From the NCBI GenBank assembly GCA_035380045.1, contig DAOSWM010000054.1:1-21392 (forward strand): a stretch of 21,392 bases of DNA, read 5' to 3'. Each line of letters opens with the position of its first letter. Positions within the stretch are counted from its first letter, which is position 1. This stretch comes from DAOSWM01 sp035380045 (GTDB taxonomy: Bacteria; Bacteroidota; Bacteroidia; Bacteroidales; Tenuifilaceae). This document shows positions 16,301 through 21,392 of this stretch, piece by piece. The position numbers and the translations under genes are program-made. The notes under the pieces are model-generated. The model ran no database searches. It was not told the origin of the DNA and was given only the letters and a program-made list of their open reading frames with translations.

Positions 16301-17558
16301 AGGTACAAATTCCCCTGGTCAAATAGTTGCCACAAACGAAGCTGGCGCCTTCACATTCAGGTTTGAGTCCGATGGATATGAGGAAACCGACGGCTGGCAG
16401 GCACAATTCAACTGCGTTGATATTAGTGTAATTCCGAATTGTTCATCGAATCCGTTCCCCGCACAAAATGGTTTGGCTGAGTATAGCCCGATTAAGCTTT
16501 CGTGGGACTTTGTTGAAGGTGCCCAACAATACGACATCTACATCGGAGTTAATGAGCTTCCTGAAGAGGCAACCGAAACCGTAACAGCCAACTCATACAA
16601 ACTTGATTTAGAGCCGTTTTCAACCTATCGCTGGAAAGTTGTTCCCCGCAACTTTGCTGGCGAAGTTGAAGGCTGCCCAACTTGGGAATTTCAAACCGAA
16701 GATATTGCTTCAATAATTGAAATGAAGAATGGAAATGCATACGCCTGCAACTCCTTTTTCTATGATTCTGGAGGGAAAGATTCAAACTATACCCTTAACG
16801 AAAACAATACGCTAGTAATATTTCCTTCAACTGAATGGGCGAAGGTTAAAGTTGAATTTTCCGCATTCCAAACAGAGGATGGATATGATAAGTTAACAGT
16901 TTACGATGGGAATTCAAGTAATGCACCGCTAATAAATACATACTCAGGCTCAAATTTGCCTCCCTCAATAACTTCAACCCATACAACCGGTGCTTTAACT
17001 TTCTACTTTGAATCCGACTATATGCAAAACGATGCCGGATGGGAAGCTCTAATTACATGCGAACTTGTTCAACAACCCGTTACATTTATTATTAATAATT
17101 CATCGGGACAGCCAATTAACGATGTGAAAATTTCAACTCCCATTGATACAGTATACACCAACGGTGAAGGGAGCGCCAGCATAAATATGCCTCAGAATTG
17201 TGAGTTTACTTACGAATTATCGAAAGATGGTTACAATATTCGCCAAGGTACATTTACTGTTGAAGACCAGCCAAAGACAGTAACACTAAAGCTATACACG
17301 GTTTCAACTCCAGAAGTTAATTCAGATAATCTGATGGTATTCCCAAACCCATTCTCTGAAAGCATTACACTTTCTGGGAATAATTCAAGTTACACTGGAT
17401 ATCTGGTTTCTGCTCTGGGTCAAATTGTTTTACGTTTCGAAAGCAGCAATGACGAAAAGCAAACCATTAAAACCACAGGTTTACCAAAGGGAGTTTACTT
17501 CCTGGTAGTTAATTCAAATACGCAAGGAATTTCAGTTAACCGATTGGTAAAAGAGTAA
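13326..17558 (+). CDS. Rgp-type (arginine-gingipain-like) C25 peptidase with CARDB-like, CUB and FN3 tail, T9SS-exported
   Basis: A 1410-aa secreted cysteine protease starting 5 bp after the previous stop, so co-transcribed. Signal peptide about 1-24 (ending SNLNAQ). Order: C25 propeptide (25-237), C25 catalytic domain (about 238-585), Ig-like domain (587-676), two CARDB/Ig-like domains (678-905), CUB (918-1031), FN3 (1036-1125), CUB (1135-1246), a stalk domain (1250-1325) and a T9SS sorting domain (1334-1410, FPNPF, GVYFLVV). Motifs match RgpB closely: His450 in NHGSETSW and Cys483 in ACVNG, 33 apart as in RgpB (His211, Cys244). Asp396 (NGEADYEH) matches the Arg-selecting Asp163 and Trp522 (STINQAW) matches Trp284; LFGDPTL closes the domain. 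Arg-specific cleavage is inferred. The mature-end sequence YTPLEEEG resembles the RgpB N-terminus, but the preceding residue is Lys237, not Arg. The tail is homologous to that of the gene at 5206. Confidence 0.92.
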   Translation: MIKKFISISTKCLLIALFSSNLNAQSQVIILNSNQPQTFSATLVAEKAEGLELNFSLNQFELTAVTTQYGVELIAETDKAPQLMAAGAPDVFYLPQSVIIPNSGSMELKVIPGDYKEYENIDIAPSKGNLYRNVNPNDIPFVKGKHYENNEFFPGKLASLRDPFVLRDFRGQTIDVFPVQYNPVTKTLRVYQNITVVLHHTNQKGTNELLKTKNNNSIEQEFSHLYSSVFLNYNQKKYTPLEEEGELLIICYDQFTEAMKPFVNWKRTIGRKTQIISKTDAGSTSSAIKSYISNYYNNPDNNLAYVLLVGDAAQVPTNTTASGHSDNAYGYLEGNDSYSEIFMGRFSAESIADVETQVQRMIEYERDLTSEDTWLNIGLGVSRNEGEGNGHNGEADYEHIDFIRDTLLNYTYTEVHREYDGGVPGVPNTTAAQISARINDGVSIINYCNHGSETSWSVANYGSSNVNSLTNTGKLPFIWAVACVNGAFVNTKCFAETWLRATYNGEPAGAIGTMMSTINQAWQPPMTGQDEMVTILSESFENNTKRTFGGLSFNGSMKMLDVHGASGKETYDTWTLFGDPTLMVRTDTPLEMIVTHDENLIVGSTSTTVTCDTEGATVTLTKLDIEGNVEIVDSKMVSNGIANLLFSEPISNVETFTLAVTSYNKQTYIDEIESIPADRPFLTVENFSTSASPNFGETVFLNVTFKNVSEEPYTASLTQAQITSESEYVTILSSELDAETINPGQSVSFSNAFRFEIVNNVPDQTPLIFKINLTYQFDSDSYESVQTVVVKANAPVIVLNSYVINDNDEGIPGILDAGETADVIFSITNSGHADAADLTVELSHESEYISISSTNPITVENLPAGETTEASFTTSANEETPLETPVNLNVTAQSGEYKTEKTYEIIVGYIPEYNMGEVQEVVACIGKFFDSGGASETYSSNESKTVTFFPATEGNSLMFKFSEFDVEEGYDYLYIYDGENTDAQEIEGSPFTGTNSPGQIVATNEAGAFTFRFESDGYEETDGWQAQFNCVDISVIPNCSSNPFPAQNGLAEYSPIKLSWDFVEGAQQYDIYIGVNELPEEATETVTANSYKLDLEPFSTYRWKVVPRNFAGEVEGCPTWEFQTEDIASIIEMKNGNAYACNSFFYDSGGKDSNYTLNENNTLVIFPSTEWAKVKVEFSAFQTEDGYDKLTVYDGNSSNAPLINTYSGSNLPPSITSTHTTGALTFYFESDYMQNDAGWEALITCELVQQPVTFIINNSSGQPINDVKISTPIDTVYTNGEGSASINMPQNCEFTYELSKDGYNIRQGTFTVEDQPKTVTLKLYTVSTPEVNSDNLMVFPNPFSESITLSGNNSSYTGYLVSALGQIVLRFESSNDEKQTIKTTGLPKGVYFLVVNSNTQGISVNRLVKE
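15350..17310 (+). repeat. Shared modular tail, copy 2 (CARDB-like / CUB / FN3 / CUB / stalk)
   Basis: Counterpart of 7305-9270. It starts at PADRPFLTV right after the Ig-like domain of the Rgp-type protease and follows the same domain order, with conserved CUB cysteines (Cys924/Cys1030 and Cys1141/Cys1245). The catalytic domains upstream of the two copies belong to different C25 subtypes. Confidence 0.85.
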
Positions 17559-17571
17559 CTGCTAACTCCAA

Positions 17572-17615
17572 AAGCAAGAAGGGCGTAAACAAAATTGTTT
17601 ACGCCCTTTTTGCTT
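17572..17615. terminator. Strong bidirectional terminator between convergent units
   Basis: Two 19-nt arms (17572-17590 and 17597-17615) pair around a 6-nt loop. The ten inner pairs (GGGCGTAAAC with GTTTACGCCC) are perfect and only one G-T pair interrupts the rest. The outer stem gives a T-rich run on both strands. It lies 13 bp after the plus-strand stop (17558) and 13 bp from the minus-strand stop (17629), so it serves both the protease operon and the opposing gene pair. Confidence 0.93.
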
Positions 17616-17628
17616 AGAAACATGGAAT

Positions 17629-19404
17629 TTACTCTGTTTTTACAATAACCTTGGAGTAGTTTTTGTCGCTCCAAATATTCAATAACTCACGAAAATCGCT
17701 ATATTGGCTCTCAGGAAAAATGCTCTGATTTAACTTGAGATGCTTCTTCACCTTCAACTTACCATCAGTAACTTCGAAAACAACAGATAGGTTCCCCACA
17801 GCGTTTTCAACTTGAAGGTTGCTGGCTGGTGTAACAAAACTTAAACCATCGGCAAGCGAAACTTGGTACTCGTACCTCTCATCGAACGATGCAGGAAGCT
17901 CCAAGCGTGCTACCCTTTTACTTGGCAACTCGTGAAGACTTGCAGATGCAACTCCCTGGGCAATTGTAGGCAGCTCAACCTCCATGTAGCCATCAAACTT
18001 TTTGGCTTCAAAATCTTTCCCCAGCTCAACGGAGTAAACCGTAAGAGTATCGTTGCTTTGCTCCTCCTTCGACGTGAAAGATGATGGAGAAATTCCATGA
18101 AGTAATCCTTGCTCCTTATCGTAATTATTGAATTGTAAAGTGGCATTCCCTGTTACCTTCCCAATCTTCGAAATGGCAATTGCCGATTTCATATCAAGCA
18201 CCAAGTTCGGCTTTACGATTTCATCAATTTCAAGCGAATCAATATCGCAGTTCAAGCTCATCAGGATTCTGGTTTTTTCAAAGTCTTCACTCCTGCTGGC
18301 CAGCGAAAAGTTCTTGGATTCCTCGCTGCAATTTACCCTAACCATATAGCTATCGAATACATCGGGGCAACCAACTTCCTTGTTTAGCAAGTGTGGGTAA
18401 GCTGCCAAAACAACCTCTGCATTAAACCCGGCTTCATTTAAAAGTGATGCAAGAAGAATGGCCTTTTCGCCCTCAGTGCCTCCATTGCTTTCCCAAACTT
18501 GGTTTGGAGTACGGAATCTGTAACCCACATTTTTGTGGTCAACCCTATAGGTGTTCATGTTGTTTACAACATGATTCCTTATTTCACCAACGAGCTCCCA
18601 GCCCTTCTGCTTGCTGTCAAGCAGTTTCCTCATCGATTCCTGAACCTCAAATGGTTTCGACAGATTTGATTTCATTACCTCCATAACTTCACTGAGGTTT
18701 GCATTGCTGAATTGCAGCCAGCTGTAATTGGCAAAACCTTCAGCCTGATGGGGCTCATTTGAGCGAGCTCTCAGGTTGATCGATGTCCACGAGTAGGTTT
18801 GGTATCTCCCCTGTTTTCCCTCCTCAAAAACAACATCATTGGTTTTGTTGAGGAAAGAATGGTTCAGTTCTTGGCTCTTAGGAAGCCTCACAATCACTTC
18901 TAACTTTTTAATGGGCGAAGACTCGTTGAGCAGTAAATTGCCAGAAAAAACGGGCAAAAAACCCGCCTTGGTGTGAATGGTATAGTCGAGTTCTACAACT
19001 GCTCCAATCTCCAGTCCAACATGAGTAATTACCATTTCACGAAGATGATTATACGCAGGCGCATTCGCTGCGGAAAATGGCAGCGATTCGTTGAATGCAT
19101 TATCCGGTGATTGAACCTTCTTACCATCGGCCATGGTAGTTTGCGATTTATTTACCGTTAAGGTTTGGTAATCGGGGTTGTAAATCACAAACGTTTCGCC
19201 GTAAAGGCGATGGAACGACATATAGGTGTTATACAACCGACGATGGTAGTAGTGGTAATCAACCGAGCCATCCTCGTTGAGGGTGTACTCGTGAACTTGC
19301 TTCAGCAGAACCGAATCGGAATTTTTTTCTTCCTCGGTTAGCGGTGTGGTGCACGATACAGCTGCAAGTATCAGCAAAACAAAAATATATTTTAAATTTT
19401 TCAT
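17629..19404 (-). CDS. DUF3857 / transglutaminase-like probable lipoprotein with a degenerate active site
   Basis: 591 aa. The N-terminus (MKNLKYIFVLLILAAVSCTT) is a signal peptide with a lipobox-like AVSC, so a lipid-anchored product is likely, though Ala at -3 is not ideal. A DUF3857-type beta domain covers about 50-215, followed by a transglutaminase-like core (about 265-360) and a beta-rich C-terminal part. The position of the catalytic Cys (GVCKDKA in the neighbouring paralogue) reads GTEGEKA, with Glu311 in place of Cys. The FNHSVT histidine site reads FDSYMV, and no LDP-type Asp motif follows. It is therefore probably not a transglutaminase or protease; a binding or scaffolding role with its active paralogue is inferred. 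It starts 6 bp after that paralogue's stop, so the two are co-transcribed. Function unknown. The frame is intact, so this is not a pseudogene. Confidence 0.85.
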   Translation of the reverse strand: MKNLKYIFVLLILAAVSCTTPLTEEEKNSDSVLLKQVHEYTLNEDGSVDYHYYHRRLYNTYMSFHRLYGETFVIYNPDYQTLTVNKSQTTMADGKKVQSPDNAFNESLPFSAANAPAYNHLREMVITHVGLEIGAVVELDYTIHTKAGFLPVFSGNLLLNESSPIKKLEVIVRLPKSQELNHSFLNKTNDVVFEEGKQGRYQTYSWTSINLRARSNEPHQAEGFANYSWLQFSNANLSEVMEVMKSNLSKPFEVQESMRKLLDSKQKGWELVGEIRNHVVNNMNTYRVDHKNVGYRFRTPNQVWESNGGTEGEKAILLASLLNEAGFNAEVVLAAYPHLLNKEVGCPDVFDSYMVRVNCSEESKNFSLASRSEDFEKTRILMSLNCDIDSLEIDEIVKPNLVLDMKSAIAISKIGKVTGNATLQFNNYDKEQGLLHGISPSSFTSKEEQSNDTLTVYSVELGKDFEAKKFDGYMEVELPTIAQGVASASLHELPSKRVARLELPASFDERYEYQVSLADGLSFVTPASNLQVENAVGNLSVVFEVTDGKLKVKKHLKLNQSIFPESQYSDFRELLNIWSDKNYSKVIVKTE

Positions 19405-19410
19405 GTCAAT

Positions 19411-21363
19411 TTAGAATTTAAGGATTACAGGTTGACTTGCAAACTCATTCTGGTACTTCACTGCATCGCGGAACGATGGCCAGTCCTCGGGCTCGTACCT
19501 TCTCTTTTTCAGCCTTACAGTTTGGGTAAACTTTAGCGTGTTCCCTTCCACAGAGTATGAACTAACAAAATCGGCTCCTGAGCCGGATAAATTTTTCGCT
19601 TCGGGGCTATACACTACAGTCATATTTGCCGGCAACTTTACCGTTTCGTTTAGCTCCATAAGCTTCGAGCAGCCATCAGTGAACTGATACTCTCTACTTT
19701 CCAAATCGGTATTAAAGTAGAGGTGGCTATGTACTCGGCCTAAGATATTGGATGCAATAACGGGAGTGAATATTACCTCGTTTTCTGTTACGGTTGCATA
19801 GTTAGGAATTCGGTATTTTACGGTAATAAGCACAGGTTGTTTTAAATACTCGTACGGATCGGTTTTGGTAACTTCAACTATCTCGATGCGGGGTGAAATT
19901 CTGAGTATCTGTCTTTCGAGGTTGGTTTCCCAGTCGGCTTTCATGCTTCGAGTAAAGAGGGAGCGTACCGATGCATCAGACTGACCCTCTGCCGTTAAGC
20001 TGAATTCTCCGGTTAAGGTTCCGTCCAACGAAATTTCTGAAGTTCCATTAATCCTGAAGTAATGATTTTCCGGATCGGAAATTGAGGTTTCCATTAAATC
20101 GGCTCCTTCGGGTAGTCCCATCAAGTAGTTCTGCTGCTGTTCACGGCTACTCCACTCCTCGCGCACAAAAGGGACCCAGGTTGGATCGAGCAGCTTATAC
20201 TCTCCGCTTTTAAGTTTTACCACAGTAACGGAGTGGTTAAACTGGTCGGCAGGTATACGATCGATTCGTGAACCGGCCATAGTCATGGCCGCGTATGCTT
20301 CAAATCCTGCTGCACGGAGCATCGCTACTAGCATACCGGCTTTATCCTTACAAACTCCGCATCGGTCGTGGAAATTCATCTCTGCATTATGCAGCGTAAA
20401 ACCTTCGCCCTTACCCATGGAAAGACCGCTGTAACGCATCTCATCGGCAACCCAGTGGTTTAGTATGGAAATAGAATCGATTTCAGTTTTTGCATCCTTC
20501 AAAATTTCATTCACCTTCTTCTTCACCTCAGGGGTTGGAATAAAACTTCCATAGTCCTCATTAACACCATAAAACCATTTTGATTTTGCGTACCAGTCGG
20601 GGCTTGTTGAAAGTAATAACTTTGGAGCTACATCTGAGAGCGCAACCATGCGCTGTTCGCGTTTCATGGGAAGAATATTCTTTACAGAAAAAATGTAGCT
20701 GACCTTTCCATTCAAATCGTACATCTTCTCAACGGCCTTTCCATTGTAAAACTTGTAATGCAGGTTCTTTTCCTTGTCGATAGTAACCTGGTAAACCTTC
20801 TCCTTTACCGGAACACGGCTAAAAAACTCAACAATATCGTAGAAGTGGCCTCGCATTGGGGGAATGTAGTAATCATCGCTCAGCTCCTGCTGGTAAAGCA
20901 AGGCGTAGGAAAAACCTTTCTTGAAGAATTTCACCTCTATTCCATCGCCGGGTTCAAGGCGCCCAACATCAATCATTTTTTGGCGTGCTCCCCAGTAAAT
21001 CATTCGTGCGGGAGCCGGATAATCGTAAACTTTATCGGCACCTAACTCCTCAACATCTCCGTTTTTTCGAATAATTTTTGCTTTCTCAATCCGCACGAAT
21101 GCAGTAAGCGGGTCGTAGTCGAACTTCAAAGTTGCCAGCTCTTTGGCTCCTTCAACAGTTAGGACTTTGTAAAGCGTTGAGGTGTTAAAGTAGCTGAGAC
21201 CGGTTTCCTGAACATCAACTTGGATGCTGTCGTACACCAAAAGATATCCCGAGCCGGGATAATCCTTTGCGTCACCAGCCCTGCGCAGTAGGTCGAAACT
21301 CTGCGCCATGGCGCAACTGCAAGCAAGGAACAGCCATAACGATAGTGATAGTTTTAAACGCAT
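19411..21363 (-). CDS. DUF3857 and transglutaminase-domain secreted protein with intact triad
   Basis: 650 aa. Signal peptide about 1-20 (ending CAMA/Q), exported to the periplasm or envelope. A DUF3857 domain occupies about 45-205 and a transglutaminase-like papain-fold core about 285-400, followed by a beta-rich C-terminal domain. The triad is visible: Cys338 (RCGVCKDKA), His377 (FNHSVT) and Asp393 (LLDPTW). This family occurs widely in Bacteroidota envelopes, often in tandem copies; the substrate is not known, and the fold supports peptide bond cleavage as well as cross-linking. It is the first gene of a two-gene minus-strand operon. Only 29 bp of upstream sequence is in the window, and I see no clear -7 element there. 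No direct link to the proteases is shown beyond convergent proximity. Confidence 0.88.
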   Translation of the reverse strand: MRLKLSLSLWLFLACSCAMAQSFDLLRRAGDAKDYPGSGYLLVYDSIQVDVQETGLSYFNTSTLYKVLTVEGAKELATLKFDYDPLTAFVRIEKAKIIRKNGDVEELGADKVYDYPAPARMIYWGARQKMIDVGRLEPGDGIEVKFFKKGFSYALLYQQELSDDYYIPPMRGHFYDIVEFFSRVPVKEKVYQVTIDKEKNLHYKFYNGKAVEKMYDLNGKVSYIFSVKNILPMKREQRMVALSDVAPKLLLSTSPDWYAKSKWFYGVNEDYGSFIPTPEVKKKVNEILKDAKTEIDSISILNHWVADEMRYSGLSMGKGEGFTLHNAEMNFHDRCGVCKDKAGMLVAMLRAAGFEAYAAMTMAGSRIDRIPADQFNHSVTVVKLKSGEYKLLDPTWVPFVREEWSSREQQQNYLMGLPEGADLMETSISDPENHYFRINGTSEISLDGTLTGEFSLTAEGQSDASVRSLFTRSMKADWETNLERQILRISPRIEIVEVTKTDPYEYLKQPVLITVKYRIPNYATVTENEVIFTPVIASNILGRVHSHLYFNTDLESREYQFTDGCSKLMELNETVKLPANMTVVYSPEAKNLSGSGADFVSSYSVEGNTLKFTQTVRLKKRRYEPEDWPSFRDAVKYQNEFASQPVILKF

Positions 21364-21392
21364 TTTGAAAAGTTTTAGGGTTAGTAGAGTTA

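Noticed and set aside
17629..19404. Calling the degenerate transglutaminase gene a pseudogene.
   Set aside because: The frame is intact over 591 codons, the signal peptide is preserved, and it is tightly spaced with its neighbour; only the catalytic residues are changed.
21302..21315. Perfect 14-bp palindrome TGCGCCATGGCGCA.
   Set aside because: It lies inside the signal-peptide coding region (Cys-Ala-Met-Ala-Gln) of the transglutaminase gene, where Ala codons favour GCC/GCG. It has no partner site, so coincidence is the simplest explanation.

Overview
The window looks like chromosomal DNA of a Bacteroidota bacterium, probably Bacteroidales or Marinilabiliales-like; I cannot place it more finely. 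The evidence is the type IX secretion (T9SS) C-terminal sorting domains on every plus-strand product, Bacteroidota-type -7 promoter elements (TAnnTTTG), weak Shine-Dalgarno context, AT-leaning base composition, and a DUF3857/transglutaminase gene pair. There is no tRNA, rRNA, IS element, CRISPR array or phage gene.

Layout. (1) Positions 1-51 hold the last 16 codons of an upstream T9SS cargo gene, followed by a strong bidirectional hairpin terminator (73-104) and a promoter-like sequence (167-194). (2) Positions 245-17558 hold four giant secreted proteases on the plus strand. In order: a lysine-gingipain (Kgp)-type C25 peptidase with a PKD / InlB-repeat / YDG-repeat tail (245-5047); a second Kgp-type C25 peptidase with a CARDB-like / CUB / FN3 / CUB tail (5206-9522); a lysyl-endopeptidase-type S1 protease with PKD and a gingipain-type cleaved-adhesin domain (9550-13320); and an arginine-gingipain (Rgp)-type C25 peptidase carrying the same CUB-type tail as the second gene (13326-17558). 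Gaps of 27 and 5 bp tie the last three into one operon. The 158-bp gap before the second gene carries its own weak terminator and -7 element. (3) A strong hairpin at 17572-17615 separates this block from a convergent minus-strand pair, 21363 to 17629. That pair is a DUF3857 protein with an intact transglutaminase triad and, 6 bp downstream, a probable lipoprotein paralogue that has lost the triad.

How it may work. Residues aligned with the Kgp and RgpB active sites and S1 pockets are present. The block therefore predicts two Lys-specific cysteine proteases, one Arg-specific cysteine protease and one basic-residue-specific serine protease, exported together by T9SS and anchored or released through their sorting domains. 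All three C25 proteins have a Lys-Tyr step near the propeptide/catalytic boundary, so maturation by the Lys-specific members is plausible. The most notable feature is that Kgp-type, Rgp-type and S1 lysyl proteases sit in one locus and exchange tail modules: the PKD is shared by genes 1 and 3, the CUB tail by genes 2 and 4, and the pre-sorting stalk domain by genes 2, 3 and 4. This looks like a gingipain-like system assembled by domain shuffling. Catalytic identity is inferred from motif matching by eye; no database search was run.
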